A DNA stretch of 10,031 nt from Clostridiales bacterium (GTDB taxonomy: Bacteria; Bacillota_A; Clostridia; Saccharofermentanales; Saccharofermentanaceae), in assembly GCA_024695545.1 (NCBI GenBank), contig JAILHZ010000078.1:1-10031 (forward strand). The letters run 5' to 3'. Below, one piece after another: positions 1 through 7,727 of the stretch (positions are counted from its first letter, which is position 1; each line of letters opens with the position of its first letter). The notes under the pieces were generated by a model, which worked only from the letters and a program-made list of their open reading frames with translations, did not search any database and was not told where the DNA came from. Made by a program: the position numbers and the translations under genes.

Positions 1-7
1 GGAAGAA

Positions 8-466
8 ATGAGCGCAAAGCTCGATGAAGTTCTTTCGAAATACAAGGGCCAGGGCCAGAAGGCTTTGATGGCCACATTGCAGCAGGCTCAGGAAATTTAC
101 GGCTATCTGCCGCTTCCTGTCCAGAGAAAAGTAGCGGATGCGCTTGATGTATCTGTTGCTGAGGTTTACGGCGTAATTTCGTTCTATTCTTTCTTCTCTT
201 TGAAGCCAAAGGGTGAAAATGCGATCAGCGTATGCCTGGGTACAGCTTGCTATGTTAAGGGTTCGCAGGCATTGCTTGACAAGCTCGAGGATGTTCTCAG
301 CATCAAGTGCGGCGATGTTACGAAGGACGGTAAGTTCTCCATTTCTGCGTGCCGTTGTGTAGGTGCCTGTGGTCTGGCACCGGTTATCATGGTCGGTGAC
401 GATGTATATGGTCGTCTGACACCGGATGAGATTCCCGGTATTATTGCAAAGTATAAGGAGGCTTAA
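8..466 (+). CDS. hydC: NADH/ferredoxin [FeFe] hydrogenase, NuoE-like [2Fe-2S] subunit (HydC/HndA type)
   Basis: This is the 152-residue thioredoxin-fold [2Fe-2S] subunit of a multimeric cytoplasmic hydrogenase, homologous to NuoE of complex I. It relays electrons next to the flavin subunit encoded just downstream. A helical N-terminal part (about residues 1-60, with the family-like stretch QEIYGYLP near 28-35) precedes the cluster domain. The ligands are visible as C76 and C81 (CLGTAC) and C117 and C121 (CVGAC), the usual C-x4-C and C-x3-C pairs. C115 is an extra cysteine beside the second pair. The length is normal for the family. The ATG at 8 is chosen because the N-terminus fits the family and a purine-rich GGAAGAA precedes it, but only seven upstream bases are visible, so a longer form cannot be excluded. 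The ribosome binding site of the next gene lies inside the last codons of this one, indicating translational coupling. Family assignment is secure; the bifurcating role is inferred from the operon. Confidence 0.95.
   Translation: MSAKLDEVLSKYKGQGQKALMATLQQAQEIYGYLPLPVQRKVADALDVSVAEVYGVISFYSFFSLKPKGENAISVCLGTACYVKGSQALLDKLEDVLSIKCGDVTKDGKFSISACRCVGACGLAPVIMVGDDVYGRLTPDEIPGIIAKYKEA
455..461 (+). promoter_or_regulatory. Ribosome binding site of hydB inside the end of hydC
   Basis: AAGGAGG lies 7 bases before the hydB ATG at 469 and overlaps the last codons of hydC, whose TAA is at 464-466. This fixes the hydB start and suggests coupled, stoichiometric translation of the two subunits. Confidence 0.85.
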
Positions 467-468
467 TC

Positions 469-2280
469 ATGGATTTATTTCGTGCGCACGTCCTTGTTTG
501 CTGTGGTACAGGATGCACATCTTCAAACTCCGCGAAGATTATCGAGCAGTTTGAACAGCAGATTCCGGCTCAGGGACTTGAAAAAGAAGTAAAAGTAGTT
601 CAGACAGGATGCTTCGGCCTTTGCGCCCAGGGTCCTATCGTTGTTATTTATCCTGAAGGCGTTATGTACTATCGCGTAACTCCTGAGGATGTTACAGAGA
701 TCGTTAGCGAGCACCTGCTGAAGGGCCGTTATGTAGAGCGTCTCATGGCTCCGAAGCACGATGGTGCTGCTGCATCTGATAAAACTTCTGCAAATGACAG
801 CAACTTCTTCAAGAAGCAGATGCGTGTTGCTCTCCGTAACTGCGGTAACATTAACCCGGAGAAAATCGAAGAGTATATCGCTCATGACGGTTATCAGGCT
901 CTTGGTAAGATCCTTACCGAGAAGAGAGATCCGGATGCTGTTATCCAGGAAATCATTGATTCCGGTCTCCGTGGCCGTGGCGGCGGCGGATTCCCGACAG
1001 GTCTTAAGTGGAAGTTCGCTTCCGGTAACAGAGGACAGGGCATCACCAAGTATGTTTGCTGTAACGCCGACGAAGGTGACCCGGGTGCATTTATGGACCG
1101 TTCCATCCTCGAGGGTGACCCGCATAGCGTAATCGAGGCTATGGCGATCGCTGCTTACTGCATCGACGCTCATCAGGGTTATGTTTATATCCGTGCTGAG
1201 TACCCGATCGCTGTTAAGAGACTCCAGATCGCTATTGATCAGGCTAGAGAATATGGTCTGCTCGGTGAGAACATCTTCGATTCCGGATTCTCCTTTGACC
1301 TGGATATCCGTCTCGGCGCAGGTGCTTTCGTCTGCGGTGAGGAAACAGCTCTCATGCGTTCTATCGAAGGTAAGCGCGGTAATCCGACTCCTCGTCCGCC
1401 GTTCCCGGCTATCAAGGGTCTGTTCGGTAAGCCGACAATCCTCAACAACGTTGAGACATACGCTAACATCCCTGTTATCATCAACAAGGGTGCTGAGTGG
1501 TTCGCATCCGTTGGTACTGAGAAGTCCAAGGGTACTAAAGTATTCGCTCTCGGCGGTAAGGTAAACAACGTTGGTCTCGTTGAGATCCCGATGGGTACAA
1601 CAGTTCGTGAGATCGTATTTGATATCGGTGGCGGTATCCCGAATGGCAAGGCTTTCAAGGCAGTTCAGACCGGTGGTCCGTCCGGCGGCTGTATCCCGGC
1701 TTCTCTCCTTGATACTCCGATCGACTACGATAACCTCGTAGCTGCAGGTTCCATGATGGGTTCCGGCGGTATGATCGTAATGGACGAAGACACATGTATG
1801 GTTGATATCGCGAAGTTCTTCCTCGAGTTCACCGTAGATGAGTCCTGTGGTAAGTGTTCTCCCTGCCGTATCGGTACCAAGAGAATGTTCGAACTTCTCA
1901 CGAAGATCACAGATGGTACAGGTACACTCGAGGATATCGACTCCCTCGAAGAGATCGCTCTTTCTCTTAAGAATGGTTCTCTCTGTGCTCTCGGCCAGAC
2001 AGCAGCTAACCCGATTCTCTCCACACTCAAGCATTTCCGCGAAGAGTATGTTGAGCATGTAGTTGATAAGAAGTGCCGTTGCCACGTATGTAAGGGCCTG
2101 ACAGAATACTACATTGATCCTGAGATCTGTAAGAAGTGTTCTCTGTGCGCTAAGAAGTGCCCGGTCAACGCAATTACAGGTGAGGTTGGTAAGGTAGCTT
2201 ACTCCATCGATACAACAAAGTGCATCAAGTGCGGCGCTTGTATCGAGAACTGTAAGTTCAAGGCTGTTCAGAAGAGATAA
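469..2280 (+). CDS. hydB: NADH/ferredoxin [FeFe] hydrogenase, NuoF-like flavin subunit (HydB/HndC type)
   Basis: This 603-residue flavin- and NAD(H)-binding subunit is the site where electrons from NADH would enter and, in known bifurcating enzymes, be combined with those from ferredoxin. Domains in order: a thioredoxin-like [2Fe-2S] domain (C11/C12, C16, C48, C52); a linker at about 95-112 rich in Ala, Ser and Asp; the FMN/NADH domain with the glycine-rich motif GRGGGGFPTG at 169-178 and CNADEGDPGAF near 198-208; an SLBB-like region at about 355-410; the NuoF-type [4Fe-4S] site with ESCGKCSPCR (C460, C463, C466) and C506; and a C-terminal 2[4Fe-4S] ferredoxin (C554, C557, C560, C564 and C585, C588, C591, C595). 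This fused ferredoxin separates HydB-type proteins from plain NuoF. A CxCxxC sequence at 536-541 precedes the ferredoxin. The gene sits 2 bases after hydC and about 40 before hydA. It uses a restricted, apparently highly expressed codon set. Assignment is secure; bifurcation is inferred from family. Confidence 0.96.
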   Translation: MDLFRAHVLVCCGTGCTSSNSAKIIEQFEQQIPAQGLEKEVKVVQTGCFGLCAQGPIVVIYPEGVMYYRVTPEDVTEIVSEHLLKGRYVERLMAPKHDGAAASDKTSANDSNFFKKQMRVALRNCGNINPEKIEEYIAHDGYQALGKILTEKRDPDAVIQEIIDSGLRGRGGGGFPTGLKWKFASGNRGQGITKYVCCNADEGDPGAFMDRSILEGDPHSVIEAMAIAAYCIDAHQGYVYIRAEYPIAVKRLQIAIDQAREYGLLGENIFDSGFSFDLDIRLGAGAFVCGEETALMRSIEGKRGNPTPRPPFPAIKGLFGKPTILNNVETYANIPVIINKGAEWFASVGTEKSKGTKVFALGGKVNNVGLVEIPMGTTVREIVFDIGGGIPNGKAFKAVQTGGPSGGCIPASLLDTPIDYDNLVAAGSMMGSGGMIVMDEDTCMVDIAKFFLEFTVDESCGKCSPCRIGTKRMFELLTKITDGTGTLEDIDSLEEIALSLKNGSLCALGQTAANPILSTLKHFREEYVEHVVDKKCRCHVCKGLTEYYIDPEICKKCSLCAKKCPVNAITGEVGKVAYSIDTTKCIKCGACIENCKFKAVQKR

Positions 2281-2303
2281 TTCAAGTGACGATTCAATTC
2301 GAA

Positions 2304-2310
2304 AAAGGAG
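2304..2310 (+). promoter_or_regulatory. Ribosome binding site that decides the hydA start
   Basis: AAAGGAG ends at 2310. The in-frame GTG at 2312 is only 1 base away and too close to be used. The ATG at 2321 has a 10-base spacer and the ATG at 2327 a 16-base spacer. The start at 2321 is therefore preferred. Confidence 0.8.
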
Positions 2311-2320
2311 TGTGAAACAA

Positions 2321-4090
2321 ATGGATATGGTTAATGTTACCATTGATGGGGTTTCGGTACAGGTTCCTTCGAACTACACCGTTCTTGAAGCTGCTAAACA
2401 AGCCGGCATTAAGATTCCGACCCTGTGTTATTTAAAAGATGTCAATGAAGTTGGCGCCTGCCGCGTCTGCCTCGTTGAAGTTGAGAAGGCCCGTGCTCTT
2501 GCTGCTGCCTGCGTTATGCCGGTAAGTGAAGGTATGGTCGTTCATACAAATTCTAAGAAGGTTCGTGATACACGTAAGGCTACACTCGAGATGATCCTTT
2601 CCGATCATAACCGTGACTGCCTGTCCTGTATCCGTAACAAGAACTGCGAACTTCAGACTCTGGCTGAAGAATATGGTATCCGTAAGGTTACTTTTGAAGG
2701 CGTAAAGAGCCCGTCCGTTTATGATGACAAGTCTTTCTCCATCGTTCGTGATGGTAGCAAGTGCGTCAAGTGCGGTCGTTGCGTATCTGCTTGTAAGAAG
2801 CAGGGAATCGGCGTTCTTTCCTTCCTCAATCGTGGATTCAGCACTTCTGTTGGTCCGGCTTACGATATCTCCATGGCAGATGCTCCGTGTATCTACTGCG
2901 GTCAGTGTATTGTAGCTTGCCCGGTAGGCGCTCTGCATGAGAAGGAAGAGACTGATAAGGTATGGGCTGCTATTCAGGATCCGTCCAAGCACGTTGTTAT
3001 GCAGGTTGCTCCGGCTGTCCGTGCTGCAATCGGTGAAGAGTTTGGTCTCCCGATCGGAACTCGTGCAACAGGTAAGATGTTCGCAGCTATGAAGCGTCTC
3101 GGTGCTGATAAGGTTTATGACACTAACTGGGGTGCTGACCTTACCATCATGGAAGAGGGAACAGAGCTCCTCAACCGTATTCAGAACGGTGGAGTTCTTC
3201 CGATGATCACTTCCTGTTCTCCGGGATGGATCCGCTTCTGCGAATTCTATTACCCTGAGTTCATCCCGAACCTTTCTACATGTAAGTCTCCGCACGAGAT
3301 GGAAGGTGCTGTCATTAAGACATACTATGCTCAGAAGAACAATCTGGATCCTAAGGATATCGTAGTTGTTTCCGTAATGCCTTGTACTTCTAAGAAGACT
3401 GAGGCTGCTCGTGAGCAGCTCGTAAATGCTGACGGTCTGAAGGATGTTGATATTGTAATCACCACACGTGAACTGGCTCGTATGATCCGTGAAGCAGGTA
3501 TGGATTTCAACTCTCTTCCGGATGAAGGTCCAGATCAGGATCTCCTGGGCGAGTACACAGGTGCTGCCGTTATCTTCGGTGCAACCGGTGGTGTTATGGA
3601 AGCTGCTGTACGTACAGTTGCCGACATTCTCGAAGAAAAAGATCTGCCTGAGTTCGAGTACAAGGCAGTTCGTGGCGTTGATGCTGACATTAAGGAAGCC
3701 GAGCTCACCCTCGGAGGTAAGAACATCCGCGTAGCTGTTGCCCACAGTACAGCTGCAGCGAGAAAGCTCCTTGATGCGATCAAGGACGGTTCCGCTCCTG
3801 AGTATACCTTTATTGAGATCATGGGTTGCTCCGGCGGATGCGTCTGCGGTGGCGGTCAGCCTCAGGTTCCGGCTCAGAAACTTATGGATATCGATATCCG
3901 CGCAGAGCGTGCGAAAGCTCTCTACGAGGAAGACGAGATCATGCCGCAGCGTAAGAGCCATAAGAACTCTCAGGTCGATAAGATCTACAAGGAATTCCTC
4001 GGTGCTCCGAATGGTCACCTGGCTCACGAACTCCTGCACACAACTTACGCCAAGAGAGAGATCTATCCGGATTCTGTACTCGGAGAGTAA
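2321..4090 (+). CDS. hydA: [FeFe] hydrogenase catalytic subunit (HydA/HndD type)
   Basis: This 589-residue catalytic subunit makes or consumes H2 at an H-cluster. Domains in order: an N-terminal [2Fe-2S] ferredoxin domain (C36, C47, C50, C64); a His-Cys3 [4Fe-4S] site (H96, C100, C103, C109); a 2[4Fe-4S] domain (C148, C151, C154, C158 and C190, C193, C196, C200); the H-cluster domain with L1 TSCSPGW at 297-303, L2 MPCTSKK at 353-359 and L3 MGCSGGCVCGGGQP at 501-514; and the small-subunit-like tail ending around HELLHTTYAKR (569-579). By position it lines up with clostridial CpI numbering as I recall it. The proton-path residues E279, E282, R286 and S319 are present, as are M353, C355 and K358. 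L1 has C299-S300 where many enzymes have Cys-Cys, and L3 has Gly and Ser where Ala-Cys-Pro is common. The extra C-terminal [2Fe-2S] domain of Thermotoga HydA is absent. As last gene of the operon it is followed by a strong terminator. Maturases HydEFG are not in the window. Confidence 0.96.
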   Translation: MDMVNVTIDGVSVQVPSNYTVLEAAKQAGIKIPTLCYLKDVNEVGACRVCLVEVEKARALAAACVMPVSEGMVVHTNSKKVRDTRKATLEMILSDHNRDCLSCIRNKNCELQTLAEEYGIRKVTFEGVKSPSVYDDKSFSIVRDGSKCVKCGRCVSACKKQGIGVLSFLNRGFSTSVGPAYDISMADAPCIYCGQCIVACPVGALHEKEETDKVWAAIQDPSKHVVMQVAPAVRAAIGEEFGLPIGTRATGKMFAAMKRLGADKVYDTNWGADLTIMEEGTELLNRIQNGGVLPMITSCSPGWIRFCEFYYPEFIPNLSTCKSPHEMEGAVIKTYYAQKNNLDPKDIVVVSVMPCTSKKTEAAREQLVNADGLKDVDIVITTRELARMIREAGMDFNSLPDEGPDQDLLGEYTGAAVIFGATGGVMEAAVRTVADILEEKDLPEFEYKAVRGVDADIKEAELTLGGKNIRVAVAHSTAAARKLLDAIKDGSAPEYTFIEIMGCSGGCVCGGGQPQVPAQKLMDIDIRAERAKALYEEDEIMPQRKSHKNSQVDKIYKEFLGAPNGHLAHELLHTTYAKREIYPDSVLGE

Positions 4091-4111
4091 GTCCTGTAAG
4101 CAAACGAATTC

Positions 4112-4144
4112 AAAAGAGCGTCCCTTGCGGACGCTCTTTTTTTG
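4112..4144 (+). terminator. Intrinsic terminator of the hyd operon
   Basis: A 9-bp perfect stem (AGAGCGTCC at 4115-4123 with GGACGCTCT at 4129-4137) closes a 5-base loop. A run of seven T follows at 4137-4143, and four A residues at 4112-4115 can extend the stem. It lies 21 bases after the hydA stop and should end the operon transcript. Confidence 0.93.
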
Positions 4145-4168
4145 TTCAAACAGGGAACGCTTAAAGAA

Positions 4169-4177
4169 TGATATAAT
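4169..4177 (+). promoter_or_regulatory. Extended -10 promoter for the membrane-protein gene
   Basis: TGATATAAT is a perfect TATAAT (4172-4177) with the TGn extension. No good -35 box lies at 16-18 bp. It follows the hyd terminator and precedes the gene at 4235, giving an untranslated leader of roughly 50 bases. Confidence 0.7.
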
Positions 4178-4234
4178 AAATTTGTTTGAATCAGATCATC
4201 TAAAAAGGAGATCACAATCCGGGGCAGGGAAGAC

Positions 4235-5827
4235 ATGAATACATATAATGCATCTGATTTTCATAACGATAAGGACTCAGGGCAGAAGGTGCTTTCCGGT
4301 ATGAAGTCCTTTTTTCATTCTTCTTTGGAAATCCGTTTCAAGTCATTTTTCCTAATGGCTGTGATATTTCTTTTTCTTCCGATTGCTATCTTTTTTATGG
4401 GATATCTAAGACCTTTGCCGGGAATCCTGTTCACCACTGTCTTAGTTACTCTTGTCGTGTTTTCTGTAAGGGATTGTAGAAAAGATGCAGAGAAGGCTTT
4501 GGTCATGGAAAATGATTCGCTTTCCGTACCAATGTGGTTCTTGTTCGGTACGATCTTTTTTGCTGTGGCAGTAACAATCGTTACCGGAGTAGGGGAGTTC
4601 GTATGGTCCACTTACGATCATGCTTTCCGCCGTGCGATCCTTCGTGATCTGATCTCGTATAAGTGGCCGATCGTATATGATCCTTCAACCCAGTCGAATC
4701 CGGAAGTGGTGAAACTACTCGGAATCACTAAGCCTCAGGGTTTCGTCTATTATTTTACTTACTGGATGCCGGCTGCTTTGACCGGAAAACTCTTCGGTTT
4801 CAATTTTGCGAATGTCTTTCTTGTACTATGGAACGCATTCGGGATATTCCTCACGCTCATCGGCATGTGCTTTTTCTGCAGAAGAACTACTATGGCTGCC
4901 TGGTTTACATATCTGTGCTTTGACGGTATGACGTTTATACCGAACCTTGTTCATGGAATCATCCCTTATTCCACATTGAGATGGCTGGAGGGATATGTCC
5001 CGCATATGGAGTTCGTCAGTAACTACAGTAATATCTGTAATGTATTTAATCAGGTGATTCCGTGTTATCTTATCGTCGTACTGATCATGCTTTCCAGAAA
5101 TAATCGGAATGCCGGTCTTCTCGGAGGTGCGATGTTTGCTTATTCGCCATGGGCTACGATCGGAATGATTCCTATTGCGATTGTCGGATTATTTAGGAAA
5201 AAAGTGCGTGCCGGATCGGCCCGACAGTCTGTTATGAATCTGTTAAGCCCCGGAAACCTAATATTCCCGGCGTTGGCCCTGGTTGTTTTCGGTTCATTTT
5301 ACGAGTCAAACAGTAATGCAGTAGAGATAAGCGGATTTACCTGGAAATTCTATTCGAATATCGGTGATTATTTGCTTTGCTATCTAGTATTGATCATTAT
5401 CGAGATCGTGCCTGTTGCTCTGCTGGCACTTCTTGGAAACCGGAAAAATCCATTCTACTGGGTATCTGTCGGGACGCTTCTTGTTTTTCCGCTGTACCGG
5501 ATCAGTCTGCAGAATGATTTTCTCATGAGGGGAACTATGCCAGCACTGTTCGTGCTTTGTATACTGTTCTGTGCAGCCATCCCTGAATACTTTAAAAGAA
5601 AAGTTTTGAGCCGTGTCGTACTCTTCAGCTGTGTGGCGATGTCATATGTTGCTGTCTCTATGGGTGTATGTGTGTTGGCGGCTTCTTTCGGATCACAGAA
5701 ATGGCCGAATGACGATATTGTCTCCCTGGGTAATATCAGTACGACGGAATATGTCTATACAATCAAGGATCAATTCTTTGTAGAAGAGTATGAGGATTCT
5801 TTCTTCTTTACGTATCTGGCAAAGTAG
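4235..5827 (+). CDS. Polytopic membrane protein of unknown function
   Basis: I do not recognise this 530-residue protein. It has a hydrophilic N-terminus (1-30) and many hydrophobic stretches, at about 35-55, 61-77, 99-118, 190-214, 270-286, 296-320, 341-354, 378-400, 407-420, 433-448 and 459-484, so roughly ten to twelve membrane passes. A polar loop follows the third segment and holds STYDHAFRRAILRDLI (125-140), which is acidic and basic in turn, and then KWPIVYDP. A later conserved-looking piece is NDFLMRGTMPALF (427-439). A long loop with acidic residues early in a multi-pass protein resembles GT-C glycosyltransferases, but that is a loose architectural inference. The start at 4235 has only a weak GGGAAG ribosome binding site. 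A strong AAAGGAG at 4204-4210 is 24 bases away, with no ATG, GTG or TTG at good distance. The gene stands alone between two terminators with its own promoter, so neighbours give no clue to its function. Confidence 0.85.
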   Translation: MNTYNASDFHNDKDSGQKVLSGMKSFFHSSLEIRFKSFFLMAVIFLFLPIAIFFMGYLRPLPGILFTTVLVTLVVFSVRDCRKDAEKALVMENDSLSVPMWFLFGTIFFAVAVTIVTGVGEFVWSTYDHAFRRAILRDLISYKWPIVYDPSTQSNPEVVKLLGITKPQGFVYYFTYWMPAALTGKLFGFNFANVFLVLWNAFGIFLTLIGMCFFCRRTTMAAWFTYLCFDGMTFIPNLVHGIIPYSTLRWLEGYVPHMEFVSNYSNICNVFNQVIPCYLIVVLIMLSRNNRNAGLLGGAMFAYSPWATIGMIPIAIVGLFRKKVRAGSARQSVMNLLSPGNLIFPALALVVFGSFYESNSNAVEISGFTWKFYSNIGDYLLCYLVLIIIEIVPVALLALLGNRKNPFYWVSVGTLLVFPLYRISLQNDFLMRGTMPALFVLCILFCAAIPEYFKRKVLSRVVLFSCVAMSYVAVSMGVCVLAASFGSQKWPNDDIVSLGNISTTEYVYTIKDQFFVEEYEDSFFFTYLAK

Positions 5828-5874
5828 TCGTGCGCTTGTACGAAGTCAGTGTTTCAAAGTGATGAGAACAAAAC

Positions 5875-5911
5875 AAAAAAAGGGACGTCTCTTAGGTGAG
5901 ACGTCCCTTTT
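5875..5911. terminator. Bidirectional terminator between convergent genes
   Basis: A 13-bp perfect stem (5879-5891 with 5898-5910, core GGGACGTCTC) has a 6-base loop. It is flanked by T residues at 5908-5911 for the plus strand and by seven A at 5875-5881, which form the U-run for minus-strand transcripts. It ends both the membrane-protein gene and pfp. Confidence 0.93.
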
Positions 5912-5933
5912 CGGGTTTCAGATGAATTAATGA

Positions 5934-7592
5934 TCAAGAGTGCTCAAGAGCCAGTGTTCTGGTTGTCAGATCGCAAACCTCAGCAGGTCCGTAGTACTGG
6001 ATAGCACCCGGATATGTGAAGGATGTCTCAACAGCCCACTTCTCACGGTTAGCTTCAAAGAACTTGAACGGCTTGCCGTCGAGCTCTACGAGAGCCTTTC
6101 TGATAACAGGCTTATCTTCGCCGTTTCTTCTTTCCATGTTCATCATCTTTGTGATCGGCATACCGCCTGCGATCCACTCTTCAGCCGGCTTGGAGATGTT
6201 GGATACCTTGGAGAGGTAACCTGTGAAACCATACTGGATCAGCATGAAAGCGTTGAAGCCGAGAGAGTAGCAGTAGTCTGCATCGAAGTTAGACGGGAAA
6301 GCGCAACGGCCTTCGTAACCGAAGAAGTGGTGCTGAGCACCGAACTTACCCTTGTAGGTGCCTGCAGCCTTTCTCTTGGAAAGCTCAGCCTTAACCATTT
6401 CGGAGAAGAGCTTCTCGGACTCGATGAGGGAAACCTGAACGTTACCGTGCGGGTCACGCTCGAGGAAGAGCTGCTGCTGGATGCCCTGCGGCAGGATATC
6501 GAATACCTTGAATGCATCAGCGGAAAGACCGGACTTGATGAACTCATACTTAGCGTTCCAATCCGGGAGAGCATTGAAAGCAGCTGTCTTTTCGCCAGCG
6601 AGGAGCTCATTGATTTCAGCGATGAGGGCAGAGAACTCAGGAACGAATTCTACGATACCTTCCGGAATGATGGCAACACCGAAGTTCTCACCACTGTTTC
6701 CGCGTTTTTCAACTGCATCTGCAATGTAGTTTGTGATCTGTGCAAGAGACATCTTCTTAGCGGCAACTTCCTCACCGATAAGGCAGATGTTCGGCTGTGT
6801 CTCAAGAGCGCACTCGAGCGCAACGTGAGAAGCGGAACGGCCCATTACCTTGATGAAGTGCCAGTACTTCTTAGCGGAGTTAGCATCACGCTCGATGTTA
6901 CCGATGAGCTCGGAGTATGTCTTTGTAGCTGTATCGAAACCGAAAGAAGCCTCGATATCTTCGTTCTTTAGGTCGCCGTCGATCGTCTTCGGGCAGCCGA
7001 TTACCTGAACGCCTGTGTTATTAGCCGCCATGTACTCAGCAAGTGTAGCAGCGTTTGTGTTAGAGTCGTCACCACCGATGATTACGATAGCGGTAAGACC
7101 ATTCTTCTTAGCATTCTCAGCAACGATAGCGAACTGCTCCTTTGTCTCGAGCTTTGTTCTGCCGGAACCGATGATATCGAAACCACCGGTGTTTCTGTAA
7201 GAGTCGATGAACTTGTCGTCGAACTCAACATAATCATCCTTGAGAAGTCCGTCCGGACCGCCCTTGAAACCGAGAAGAACGTTCTCGCTGTTAGTTGCCT
7301 TAAGTGCATCATAAAGACCGGAGATAACGTTGTGTCCGCCCGGAGCCTGTCCACCGGAAAGGATAACACCTACGACCTGCTTCTTAGAAGCAGATGTGTT
7401 CTGGCCTTTCTCAAATGTGATTTCCGGCTTACCGTAAGTGTTCGGGAAAAGAGCCTGGATCTTGTCCTGATCAGCTACGCTCTGGGTAGCAGCGCCCTCT
7501 TTAACGCAGATTTCTGCGATACCGTTTCTGAGCATGCCCGGAAGCTTCGGCTGATACTCATATCTAGCTTTCTGAAGTGGTGAAAGATTCAT
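5934..7592 (-). CDS. pfp: Pyrophosphate-dependent 6-phosphofructokinase, long (plant/Borrelia-like) form
   Basis: This 552-residue cytoplasmic enzyme would catalyse the reversible phosphorylation of fructose 6-phosphate to fructose 1,6-bisphosphate using pyrophosphate, in glycolysis and gluconeogenesis. Motifs along the protein are a glycine-rich phosphate-binding segment [14 protein letters not shown] (75-88), GGDDS (173-177), PKTIDGDL (201-208) with the catalytic Asp D205, MGRSASH (250-256) for substrate binding, and [13 protein letters not shown] (425-437). The second Asp of GGDDS (D176) replaces the Gly of ATP-dependent enzymes, and Lys in PKTID replaces Gly; both mark pyrophosphate use. 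The length, about 230 residues more than bacterial PfkA, fits the long subfamily. The ATG at 7590-7592 is preceded on the minus strand by AAAAAGGAG (7602-7610) at a 9-base spacer. The gene is monocistronic, diverges from the GGDEF gene and converges on the membrane-protein gene. Pyrophosphate use is inferred from motifs but well supported. Confidence 0.95.
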   Translation of the reverse strand: MNLSPLQKARYEYQPKLPGMLRNGIAEICVKEGAATQSVADQDKIQALFPNTYGKPEITFEKGQNTSASKKQVVGVILSGGQAPGGHNVISGLYDALKATNSENVLLGFKGGPDGLLKDDYVEFDDKFIDSYRNTGGFDIIGSGRTKLETKEQFAIVAENAKKNGLTAIVIIGGDDSNTNAATLAEYMAANNTGVQVIGCPKTIDGDLKNEDIEASFGFDTATKTYSELIGNIERDANSAKKYWHFIKVMGRSASHVALECALETQPNICLIGEEVAAKKMSLAQITNYIADAVEKRGNSGENFGVAIIPEGIVEFVPEFSALIAEINELLAGEKTAAFNALPDWNAKYEFIKSGLSADAFKVFDILPQGIQQQLFLERDPHGNVQVSLIESEKLFSEMVKAELSKRKAAGTYKGKFGAQHHFFGYEGRCAFPSNFDADYCYSLGFNAFMLIQYGFTGYLSKVSNISKPAEEWIAGGMPITKMMNMERRNGEDKPVIRKALVELDGKPFKFFEANREKWAVETSFTYPGAIQYYGPAEVCDLTTRTLALEHS

Positions 7593-7654
7593 AATGTAAC
7601 ACTCCTTTTTATAAATATGAATTACTGTTATTAATTCCTCATAAATGCTAAATC

Positions 7655-7689
7655 ATTCTATCGATAAAGTAAAGAGCGAAAAGAAACAA
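7655..7689 (-). promoter_or_regulatory. Possible pfp promoter
   Basis: On the minus strand TAGAAT (7655-7660) is a fair -10 without a good -35 at proper distance. TTGTTT (7684-7689) is 17 bp from TATCGA (7661-7666), an alternative weak pair. The choice is uncertain. Either way the pfp leader would be around 55-65 bases. Confidence 0.3.
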
Positions 7690-7694
7690 TTTTA

Positions 7695-7727
7695 CTTGAG
7701 AAAGCCTTGAAAAGTGGCTTGGAAAAG
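7695..7727. repeat. Three phased direct repeats CTTG(A/G)(G)AAAG in the divergent promoter region
   Basis: CTTGAGAAAG at 7695-7704, CTTGAAAAG at 7706-7714 and CTTGGAAAAG at 7718-7727 start 11 and 12 bases apart, close to one helical turn. They lie upstream of both pfp and the GGDEF gene. An inverted pair, AAACAAT (7684-7690) and ATTGTTT (7731-7737), brackets them. A protein-binding role is inference only. Confidence 0.5.

Noticed and set aside
2312..2320. GTG start for hydA
   Set aside because: It is one base from the Shine-Dalgarno sequence, too close for initiation, and adds only three residues that the family does not need.
523..2343. 606-codon open frame on the minus strand opposite hydB
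   Set aside because: It mirrors hydB almost end to end and its product is compositionally odd (rich in Thr, Leu, Ser, Cys) with no recognisable domain. Strong codon bias in hydB explains the lack of antisense stops.
2432..4039. 535-codon open frame on the minus strand opposite hydA
   Set aside because: Same cause as that opposite hydB: biased codons in a highly expressed gene. No ribosome binding site or family resemblance.
1..4144. A fragment of respiratory complex I (nuoE, nuoF, nuoG)
   Set aside because: The third gene has H-cluster motifs rather than a NuoG molybdopterin-like domain, and the second has fused N- and C-terminal iron-sulfur domains typical of HydB.
5940..6971. 343-codon plus-strand open frame opposite pfp
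   Set aside because: It lies wholly within pfp, which has all catalytic motifs, and follows directly on a bidirectional terminator with no promoter.
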